Origin: Atherinomorus stipes
Taxonomy: Eukaryota; Chordata; Actinopteri; Atheriniformes; Atherinidae
Direction of reading: 5' to 3'
DNA length: 64,000 nucleotides
Assembly (NCBI GenBank): GCA_023101725.1
Contig: JALJCO010012596.1
Location: 1-64,000 of the forward strand
Shown one piece after another: positions 56,178-64,000 of this stretch. Within the stretch, counting starts at the first letter, position 1, and each line of letters begins with the position of its first letter. The translations under genes and the position numbers were made by a program. Under the pieces are notes generated by a model. That model ran no database searches, was not told the DNA's origin, and was given only the letters and a program-made list of their open reading frames with translations.

Positions 56178-56746
56178 TAGGGAATCGGGATGCACCGATT
56201 GTGAAAGTCTGGGCTGATACCGATGTTTAACATAACTTGGCCGATGTTGTCTATTTTTATTTATTACTTCCTTTGTGCCACAGAAATTTACAAGTCTTTT
56301 TCCTCTTAATCAGTCTATCCTTGCACAAATTCAATCAGACCAATTTATGAAACAGAAACAACCTTTAATGTCACTTTGTGGTTGACATTAATTATAACAA
56401 GCTTTTTTCTGAAAATTCTTCAAAAATCTGGGACTGATAATCACTAAAAAGAATGCTTCAGTATATTGCCCAACAAAATTGAGTGGTTTTAGCCTAATAA
56501 ACAAAAATATACTTAGATTATTTTTTCATGGCCAAATAAAAAATATTTGTGGAGCATGTACTGCAAACTGTGTAACGCTGATCTTTTTCTGAAACGGTAA
56601 AATATTGGCACACAACCGCCGCTATCTTTGTTTCTCTACTGAGGAAAGTGCGTGGATGCCTTCTACCAGTATCTCCCCCCACCTACCCAAAAAAGAGGGG
56701 GAAAGAGAGTTTTTCTTAAGCACAGTGTTGATGACACATGTAAATC

Positions 56747-56792
<46 letters not shown>

Positions 56793-56900
56793 ATAATCGG
56801 CCACTGCCATCGGCGAGTATCATTTTTATTGGCCGATGGCAGTTAACAAGGCAAACATCGGCCGATACCGATGTCAAGCCGATGCATCGGCACATCCCTA
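56178..56900. mobile_element. hAT-type element with 8-bp target duplication
   Basis: It starts 'tagggaatcgggatgcaccg' and ends 'cgatgcatcggcacatcccta'-type sequence at 56900. The flanks gttccttc (56170-56177) and gttccttt (56901-56908) match at 7 of 8. It contains a (TA)n run at about 56749-56783 and 'ggccgatggcagttaac'. Confidence 0.88.
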
Positions 56901-56942
56901 GTTCCTTTTAAAGAACCGTTCAAAAGACTGGCTCCTTCTCAA

Positions 56943-58094
56943 TAGAGATGGGCGATACTGAAATCTTTCATGTAGATACGACATCAATGGTTCATGGTAG
57001 GGACGGTGAAAACGAAGCCTCACGAGGCATTTTGACACAGCTGCTAAGAGATCGACAAGAAGTGTTGAGACATTTGAGACAGTCGGCATGAGCTCCATCT
57101 GCTGGCTGTGGACGTGTACTGCAGCTGAGGGAAGCGCTGTCTGCAGCTGTTTTGGCTCTGACACGGTGGATAATAAAAGATACGTTGTCAACCTTCTGTT
57201 AGTGTTTCCTTTGTGGATAATGTCTTGGAATTATCCTCTGTGAAAAATTAAGTATTTTTCAATAAATTCCCAAGCGTTTGGAACCCGTATGAAGCATTGA
57301 CAGATTAATAAACCCAGTCTCTTCAAGATTTCGGCTCGACAGTCGCGGATGACGTAACGAGGACTCTGTTGGTGTGGTCCTGTGGTTTTCGGCATGCTGA
57401 CACTTCCACTAAAACAGCGGTAGCGAGACTTCTGGTTCATAAGATCGAGGCGGAGTCGAGCAGACGGGCTCGAGCAGGACATCCCTAGTTCATGGTACTT
57501 TTTTATTGATACTGATACTTTTGGCCCCTTTAAAGAAAACCGCATCATTGAAGAGTTTGCATTAATATCTGAATGCAAGTGCAATATTGAATATAAGTCA
57601 AACTTAAGAACAGAAGAACTGGAAAAATCTTTTTAAAACAAAAATAAAGTATTGATGAAGAAATTAAACAAAAATAAGGTTAAAAATGTCTTTTAATGAT
57701 CAAATAATTGGATTGAAACACAGGTTAAGATTATTTGAATTTATTCTGTGGAAAACGTTCAAATATAAAATCCAATCGTAGTAATATAAATTAATCAAAA
57801 CTTGGTGTGCAATAACCTGCATTAAAGTACTGAAAGACACCAAATCATCATCATCACTAATAATAGCGGCAGCATCATGACATCTGATAAGCTACCGCCA
57901 TCATGTGATACAGAAACTAGAATCTGGCTACTTTCACACATCATTTCTTTGCCTACAACTCTTAGAAGTGAAAACAAATTGCTTGTTTAGTATTTGTACA
58001 TTGGTATTGCGATACTCATAAAAGTACCGATTCCGACATTTTGCCTGGCTGGTATCAAAGTCTCTACTCCAGGGTATGAATATGCCCATCCCTA
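56943..58094 (-). mobile_element. Family Y element with a single copy of the 40-bp unit
   Basis: Ends 'tagagatgggcgatactg' and 'gaatatgcccatcccta'. The flanks share ttctca (56936-56941, 58096-58101). At 57888-57928 a single unit reads, on the minus strand, 'ttctagtttctgtatcacat' then 'gatggcggtagcttatcaga'. The element is interrupted by another insertion (56998-57487). This is the unexpanded relative of 17861-19940 and 49797-50868. Confidence 0.8.
56998..57487. mobile_element. hAT-type element nested in family Y, perfect 8-bp duplication
   Basis: It starts 'tagggacggtgaaaacgaag' and ends 'gagcaggacatcccta'. The flanks gttcatgg (56990-56997) and gttcatgg (57488-57495) are identical. Frames of about 97-117 codons cross it on the minus strand without recognisable motifs. 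Confidence 0.9.
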
Positions 58095-58554
58095 GTTCTC
58101 ATTTTTAGTCTAGAAGTGAATCAACAGTTACTAGTTTGTATCTAGTAGATAACCACTGGTAGCGATGTAGAAGGGCTGACACGCCCACTCCACACATTCC
58201 AATGCTCTCATGCTCTGGTGGGGCGGAGCTTGGCGGGGAAGGGGAGGAGCTTCGTAGGACTGGAGGTGCTATGTAGTAGCAGCCTTTCTGGCAGCCATGT
58301 TGGTTTCCACCATTCAGGACTTATACAGTCTTCACTCTCAATCTCAAAAATTTGCACTTCCACAAAGTGAAGTGAAAGCGCTGTCCTGATTCTCAGAACG
58401 TTAAGTTGACGGGCAAGTTTGGGGGCTGAATTGCCCTTGATGCTGATATTGTCCGACACCACCCTTGTGAGTAAGGGCTTCCCAGAATTCAAGTGGAGAG
58501 TATTTTCTTTGTTAATGGAGATACAAATATTAGGAGAACTATTGTATTATCTTA
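58095..58554. other. ldb1 intron 1, no gene supported
   Basis: Unique or decayed repeat sequence. A 94-codon minus-strand frame has no recognisable domain. Confidence 0.4.
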
Positions 58555-58562
58555 GTTTAGGC

Positions 58563-58829
58563 TAGGGTGGTGGGAAAATATCGATACACTGAGATATCGC
58601 GATATTTTTAATGCTGATATATCAGTACTTAAAAATGTGGTATCGATCTAGTTTACCAATGAAATCTTGCAAGATTTCGTCGTTCGGTCACGAAATTAAG
58701 ATAACGATAAAATATTGCAAGATTTGTTGGTAAAATAGATCAATATAACATTTTAAAATATCTGTTAAAAAAATCTACATATGAAAATATTGTGATATTT
58801 CAGAGTATCGATGTTTTTTCCCAGCCCTA
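58563..58829. mobile_element. Family Z reference copy, perfect 8-bp target duplication
   Basis: 'tagggtggtgggaaaatatc' ... 'gatgttttttcccagcccta', 267 bp. Flanked by gtttaggc at 58555-58562 and 58830-58837. This defines the ends and unexpanded length of the family. Confidence 0.95.
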
Positions 58830-58837
58830 GTTTAGGC

Positions 58838-59385
58838 CCATGTTATGGATTAGTTACTTCATTGTTGCATAATATTTATTCTTATTTTACGATATTTTGT
58901 CAGTAGCGGCCGGTGCGGTCAAGCCATGTTGCTATCGTTTAAGTTAGTTAACGTTAGAAAATGTTCATTTTTCTCAGTGTTCATGTGGTTTTATCAACAG
59001 CCTGTATAACGTGCTTGTGCCGATAATGATATAAGACGAGTGGGCTGATGTCATCTCCCGTAGCCGCAGAGTTAGCTAACAATAGTTCTAGCTGGTGTTT
59101 ACCTTTCAATAAGCGGTGGTATGCAGTGACAGATGAATATGTCCATGGTGGTGGTATTCATACAGACTATTGTTTGATAACTCTAACAGAAGAAATAACT
59201 GACAGATAGTCCACAACAATTTCAACAACCCGGACCCGATGGAGCCGTCAATGATGGCTGCGTTTCTTTCTTTCTTCATCTTCGCCAGACTGAACGCCGC
59301 TTTGGGTAACAGCCCTGATGCCGCGGCCCTCAGATCCAGAACTAGGGACCCTCAGATCCTACAATCTTTGTAGCTCCTAGTCTGA
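58838..59385. other. ldb1 intron 1, no gene supported
   Basis: AT-rich unique sequence with 'gttagttaacgttag'-type strings. No exon. Confidence 0.4.
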
Positions 59386-59387
59386 GG

Positions 59388-59720
59388 CAGGGGACACTTT
59401 CACACCGGCATTTCTGATCCGGATCAGGGTCCGTTAGCTGGGAAAGTCCACTTCGTGTGGGGTATTGTGAATGTGCAAACGGACTCTGATCTGGACCAAA
59501 CAAGTGGACCTGGTCCGCCTACAATCACAGGTGTCAGTACAGTTGAAGCGGATCAAATACAGGAAGTGATCTACAACTACCATGCTGGATTTGGTCCAGC
59601 ATGGCATTGTGGGTATTATTCTGGTTTCTATCATAAACGTTGGGAAACGACCAAAACAAACACGCGTGTAGGTCTTCTTTATAAATGGCTCCTGGTCAAA
59701 CATGGAGACAATTTCTAACC
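59388..59720. mobile_element. hAT-type fragment related to 36851
   Basis: 'cactttcacaccggcatttc', 'tgcaaacggactctgatctg' and 'gtccgcctacaatcac' match, in reverse, the subterminal motifs at 37190-37450. Boundaries are not clear. Confidence 0.55.
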
Positions 59721-60477
59721 GATTTTGTCAGAAAATACTTCCCAGTTCCGATGAAGTACCCACAGAAGTAGTGCAGACCAGTTCCTAGCAAGTACCCACA
59801 GTAGTACTGCAGACCAGTTCCTAGTAATGGTGTGTACCAGTTGTCTCAGGATTCCGAGCAGATGAGTTTGTGACATCATCACCAGGTATTTTGCAATCCA
59901 GTTGCACCAACTTGGAAAATGGGTTGGGGGGGGCAATTTCAGTGTGTGTGTTAAAGAAACAACACATATTCATGCTGCGTTTTTAAATGCAGGCTCTGTG
60001 ATGCCCGCACAGTAGACCAGAACCACACAGCCTCCATGTCAGACCCTGATCTGATCGTCCGTGATCAATAATCCCATCATGCAGACATGAAAACAGTTCT
60101 GCTGTCTTCTCTTCTTACTTTTCCTGGTTTTTGTTTCATTTTGTTGGGATGTAAAAGTAACACGTCTGTTACTTCCGTCCCCATCAACTCATGTACGAAT
60201 GCAAAATGAAACGGTTCCCCTGGAGAGTATTTCAGAGACCAAACTGTCTGAATATGGTTTTTAGTCATAATCTTCATTTATCATGTGTTTTTGTTGTTAG
60301 CGTTTCATAAGGTGGCTCCTTGTCCCTGAGCTCTGACAGTGAGATCACTATTCTGGATTTTTGTTCACTAAAAACTTTATGGCACAACAAAAACTAAACT
60401 GGCTACAGTCATCTTCCAGCAAAACGTCGTCACTTCAAATGTTTTTCACATAAGGACATTTTAGTCATGCAAAGAAA
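59721..60477. other. ldb1 intron 1, no gene supported
   Basis: Short local duplications of 'gcagaccagttcctagyaa' (59770-59826), then unique sequence. Confidence 0.4.
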
Positions 60478-60835
60478 AACTCACTGCAAAAGCAGGGTTC
60501 CAACGCGTCCTGGAAAATGAACATTTTTCCAGTCATGGAAAACACATGGAAAATGAGAAAAAGAGTAAAATGTCCTGGAAAATCAGTTTTTCTCTCTCTG
60601 CTTTGTCGCAGTTTTGTTGCAGCTCTGTTGTCGTTCCGTCGCATCTTCGTTGTTGTTTTGTCGCCATTTTGTCGCTGCTTCATCACAGCTTTGACGCTGT
60701 TTCATCACCGTGTCATTGCTGTTTTGTTGCCGTTTTGTCACGTTTCATCGCCGTGTCATCGTCCCTTCATCTTTGCTTCGTCTCCGCTTCGTCACTGCAG
60801 CTGGAAAAGTCCTGAAAGAAAACTTAAAGAAAAGA
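60478..60835 (+). repeat. Dispersed repeat with degenerate TTGTCGC triplet array (copy B)
   Basis: 'gggttccaacgcgtcctgg' and 'gagtaaaatgtcctggaaa', then about 200 bp of 'tttgtcgcagttttgttgc'-type repeats, ending 'gctggaaaagtcctgaaag' and 'gtgggaacc'. It is inverted relative to copy A at 1-280. The ends themselves ('gggttcc' / 'gggaacc') look like an inverted pair. It sits 150 bp upstream of ldb1 exon 2. Confidence 0.75.
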
Positions 60836-60982
60836 GTGGGAACCTTGATAAGATTAAAGGCTGATGGGAAAAAATATATGTATCTCTATAAAATCTACTG
60901 TATGGGATTTTTTTCTACTGAATCTACTGTCTGACACCACTCCACCATCTTTTGACATTTTTCCTGTGTTTTTCTCTTCCAG

Positions 60983-61085
60983 GCTGTTCCTCCAAGTCGT
61001 TCAAGCTGTACTCCCCCAAGGAGCCCCCCAACGGTAGCACTTTCCCCCCTTTCCACCCCGGCACCATGCTGGACAGAGACGTGGG
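60983..61085 (+). CDS. ldb1: ldb1 coding exon 2
   Basis: The acceptor is tttctcttccag|GC (AG at 60981-60982) and the donor GTGGG|gtgagt (61086). The 103-nt exon enters in phase 1 and leaves in phase 2, encoding CSSKSFKLYSPKEPPNG then STFPPFHPGT and MLDRDVG. This is near-identical to mammalian LDB1 as I recall it, with a Ser-Thr replacement after PNG. The methionine at 61066-61068 (GGCACCATGC, good Kozak context) is the start of the known shorter LDB1 isoform. The dimerisation domain, nuclear-localisation signal and LIM-interaction domain are encoded by later exons outside the window. No damage is visible. Confidence 0.96.
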
Positions 61086-61170
61086 GTGAGTTTTACACCT
61101 GCCTTGTCTTGGTGTTTCAGTGGAACAGAACATTCTCAAAGCAGTTTGCAGCAGTATTGTGTATTACGCA

Positions 61171-61320
61171 GGGATGTAACGATATTGGTGATATCGGCGA
61201 TATCACGATATCTCTGTAGGTAAACTGCCACAAAATTATCGTGGTCTTGTCACAGTATTAAACAGTGTATGTCTTCACTCTGAAATAATAGTTTCCAGTC
61301 CGCTCTATGTGTAACTTAAC
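61171..61320. mobile_element. Start of a hAT-type element (CAGGGATGTAACGATA)
   Basis: 'cagggatgtaacgatattgg', 'gatatcggcgatatcacgat' and 'attatcgtggtcttgtcac' are typical of the TAGGGATGTAACG family at 46849. A matching far end is not certain. 'cgcgatacatcgagtatatt' at 63159 is a candidate, which would make it about 2 kb. Confidence 0.5.
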
Positions 61321-61489
61321 ATACTAAACTACATAGACCATGATCCTTTGCTGCCAGTGCGCTCTTTTGAGCCAATAGGGGATTATCACGCTTACGGGAA
61401 GTTCCCGTTTTGGGGTTTTTCTTTTTTGGGAAATATTAAAAAAACCGGATTTTCTTTTATACAATTTATAAAAAGTATAAACTACAAAC

Positions 61490-62250
61490 ATACTTAAAAA
61501 TTCATTATAGAGGGAAGAAAGAATGAAAGAAAAGATGGAGAAAGAGATGATTCGGCGCGGGGAAAAAACGAAAATTATAAAAAAAAACATTTGTGTGTGT
61601 TGGGGGAGGCACAAAACCGGCACTTGCAGAAGTGATAGAAAGCTAAGTGTCGTGAAGTGCTAATAAAATACAGAAAAAAAAAAAAACAACTAAAAAAAAG
61701 GGATCTGTGCCCCCTGGGAAGGAGAAGAAAGGGGAGATAAGAGGGAGAGATGTTTTAAGTTAGGTTAAGCAGGTGAAAAAGTGAACAAGGTTAATGATAA
61801 GCATACTAAACAAGATAGCAAACTCTAAAAAAAATTAATAAAATTAAAAAATGAATACCTAATGTAAGACGAAAAGAAGAAGAAGAAAGTGAGAAAAGAG
61901 GGTGGACGAGGAGAGGAAAAAAAGGACAAAAAAAAAAAAGAGGAAAGCGGAGATCGGAGGGGGAAGGGTAGAATAGGCGGGTAAAAATACAGCTGAAGGT
62001 AAAAAACACAGAAGAACAAACCCCACTCAGGGATCCTTGGAGAGGGGGGAAGAGCGGAAAAAAGGGGGTAAGAATGAATAGAAAATGGAAGAGACAAAAA
62101 TAAAAAAAGGGGGAAGGGCGGGAAGGGGGGAAAAAAGAAAAAAAAAATTTTAAACCAAGGAAACTCCCGAACATTTAAACAAAATACCAAAAAAATAAAA
62201 AAAATAAAAAAAACGAAAAAAAAAGAGAGAGGAGAGAAAAGAAAGGAAAA
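61490..62250. repeat. Long purine-rich tract in ldb1 intron 2
   Basis: About 760 bp with strong A+G bias on the plus strand ('aaaaagaggaaagcggag', 'gggaagggcgggaagggg'). Minus-strand frames read Phe/Pro/Ser/Leu-rich low-complexity protein of up to 153 codons and are not taken as genes. Confidence 0.8.
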
Positions 62251-63216
62251 GCGGAAAACCGAAACATGGGGACGTAGCCCCCACACACAGGAAAATTAAA
62301 CAAGGTGGAAGGCGGTCAGGTGAACACAGCATGGATATAAGGAAGCAGCTGTTACTCTCCAGCAGAAGCCAGAACTTCGTTTTGGTCGGTTATTCCTCCA
62401 CGAAAAGTTTCATTTGTGTCGCTGCAGCGATCGCTGTGTTGACTCGGTCAGTTTATATTTAACAAACTTGGTCCGTGCAGGCTGGGATTGCACGTGCGTG
62501 ATGTCCGTGTATTTTAATTGTTTTAATTGTTAACTCTTTATTTCATTCTTTGGAAAAAACAAAATACATGACTCAATATTTGAAAAACATAAAAAAAATA
62601 AAAAACCTGAGTGAAAGGGAGCAGAAGGAAGAAAATCTTATATATAATCTTCCCTTCTCACACTCAAATCCTTATACCAATCATAATTTAACAAATTAAA
62701 AAAACAAAACAAAAGCAAACAAGAAAGATACATGAAAGTAAAAACAGCTGCAGGCCAACTTGCAGCTGATTTTCAACCAGAACTAGTGAGCTAGTTATCA
62801 GAGAAACCAGTGAGGAAACAACTCGTTTGCGCTAAATGTGTCGTACACGTGCGATCCTCGGAAAACTCAAGTCTTTGTAAGTATTGTTTCTGTGTACATG
62901 TGTTAATTACAGGAGTTGGTTGGTTTATTTTATAACTCGCGCTGCTGCCGTTACTTGAGCTCTGCCAGAGAAGCTGCTGCTGCCGGGCACGTGACGTAGC
63001 ACGTAGCACGTGATGTACGCAATTAGGAGCGCTTGTTTCATCTCTCTGTGCAGAGCAGTGCAGAGAGACGAGGAGTGAGACCCCGCCTGCAACTAAAACC
63101 AATTCAATACTCGAATATGATGAATATAAGCATTTTCTATATCCCAAAGGGGACTAGCCGCGATACATCGAGTATATTCGATGTACTATGCCACCATGAG
63201 TGTACCTTTTTTCAGA
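62251..63216. other. ldb1 intron 2, no gene supported
   Basis: It contains 'gggcacgtgacgtagcacgt' with repeated CACGTGA/ACGT motifs at 62987-63014. The rest is AT-rich. It may be the interior of the element opening at 61171. Confidence 0.4.
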
Positions 63217-63224
63217 CTCTGTGC

Positions 63225-63363
63225 TAGGGGTGGGAAAAAATATCAATAATGACATCTCGCGAGATTTAAAATAGATCGATGCTGCGTTTTTAAATGTCAA
63301 TATGATATCAGCATATGAAAATATTGTGATATTTCAGTGTATTAATATTTTTTCGCATTCCTA
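63225..63363. mobile_element. Family Z element, internally deleted, with target duplication
   Basis: 'taggggtgggaaaaaatatc' ... 'aatattttttcgcattccta', only 139 bp. The flanks ctctgtgc (63217-63224) and ctcggtgc (63364-63371) differ at one base. Confidence 0.88.
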
Positions 63364-63453
63364 CTCGGTGCTAAATATAAAACTTCTTGTAAATGTGTGC
63401 CGAGCGTATAAACGGTTGAAAACAGTGAAAACTTTCGCCTGTTAATCTTTTGC

Positions 63454-64000
63454 CCAAGGATAGACCGATATATCGGCCGGACGATATTTTAGGCTTATAT
63501 TAGCATTTTTTGCTGATATCGGCATGATATACATCGGGTGTTTTGGCAGATACCCCCACTTGGCATAATTTATAGACTTTTTTTAATATAAATATTTGTT
63601 ACCAGGTTTGTGTTCCAATGGGCTTCATGCACGAACTTAATACTGCACCTTTGTTTTCTGTCTTACATGATTGGATGATTAATCCAGGTGTGTCTGACCT
63701 CAGCAAATGATCAGACACACCTGGATTAATCAGTTCATCCAATCATGTAAGACAGGAAACAAAGTTGCAGTACTAAGTTCAGGAAGTAGTGGAGCTGTGC
63801 ATAAAGCCTATTTTATATTTGTTTACAAGTGCATGGTTTCTTTTTTCTATATTTAAGGTACTTGGCTTTTGTAGAATTACTTTTCATTAAAGCCATTATT
63901 AGATTTAAAGTTAAATGCAGTATCGGCTCCAAATATCAGCCCCAAATTTTGGCAGATTGTATCGGCCATCAGCTGAGGCAGATAAGAAAATATTGGTCTT
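63454..64000. mobile_element. ATCGG-group element cut by the window end
   Basis: It opens 'agaccgatatatcggccgga' and carries 'gctgatatcggcatgatata' and, near the end, 'cagtatcggctccaaatatc' and 'gtatcggccatcagctgagg'. It contains the hairpin at 63633-63780. Compare 300-606 on the other side of the window. Confidence 0.65.
63633..63780. repeat. Long hairpin with about 65-bp arms
   Basis: 'gaacttaatactgcaccttt' to 'ccaggtgtgtctga' is followed by a 13-nt loop (63698-63710) and its inverse. The arms differ by about three substitutions and a 5-nt bulge ('gaact'). Confidence 0.9.

Noticed and set aside
56898..57584. Two minus-strand frames of 97 and 117 codons as a hAT transposase
   Set aside because: They run across the boundaries of a 490-bp element and show no zinc-finger or dimerisation motif.
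61806..62286. Phe/Pro-rich 120-150-codon minus-strand frames as membrane proteins
   Set aside because: Pure consequence of the purine tract; low complexity and no start or splice support.

Overview
This window is vertebrate nuclear DNA from a ray-finned (teleost) fish. The evidence is GT-AG introns, a Rex3-type non-LTR retrotransposon, a Tc1-like transposon with 5'-CAGTGGG ends, many hAT-type miniature elements with 8-bp target duplications, and very abundant minisatellites. It holds the 5' parts of two neighbouring protein-coding genes that face away from each other. On the minus strand is pprc1 (PGC-1-related coactivator), seven exons from an ATG at 14077 leftward to about 620. Its RNA-recognition-motif exons lie beyond the left edge. 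On the plus strand is ldb1 (LIM domain-binding protein 1), with coding exon 1 at 29509-29536 and exon 2 at 60983-61085. Its remaining exons lie beyond the right edge. From memory, LDB1 and PPRC1 are also adjacent and divergent in human, so the layout looks like conserved synteny.

Layout. 1-14.2 kb: pprc1, with introns full of a 32-bp minisatellite, a 34-bp minisatellite inside a miniature transposon, a 2.5-kb TTAA-flanked piggyBac-like element and an expanded hAT-type element. The large pprc1 exon 4 contains an 18-bp coding tandem repeat and has apparent frame problems. 14.2-29.5 kb: intergenic, dominated by five arrays: (TA)n, a 40-bp array of exactly 52 units, and 21-bp, 17-bp and 13-bp minisatellites. 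29.5-61.0 kb: the 31.4-kb first intron of ldb1. It is packed with nested transposons, including a four-level nest at 43.8-45.2 kb. It also holds two unique GC-rich islands, each ending in a good splice donor (43.33-43.71 kb and 53.30-53.75 kb), which are candidate alternative first exons. 61.1-64 kb: ldb1 intron 2, with a purine-rich tract and more miniature elements.

Both genes encode nuclear transcription cofactors. PPRC1 couples NRF1/CREB/HCF-1 to genes for mitochondrial biogenesis. LDB1 dimerises and bridges LIM-homeodomain and LMO factors to form enhancer-promoter loops. No direct cooperation between them can be read from the sequence.

The most distinctive pattern is that several unrelated-looking minisatellites arose inside copies of one group of 'ATCGGTATCGG'-rich miniature transposons. 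Single-copy or short-array relatives of the same elements sit elsewhere in the window, so before-and-after states can be compared directly. I saw no rRNA, tRNA or CRISPR.
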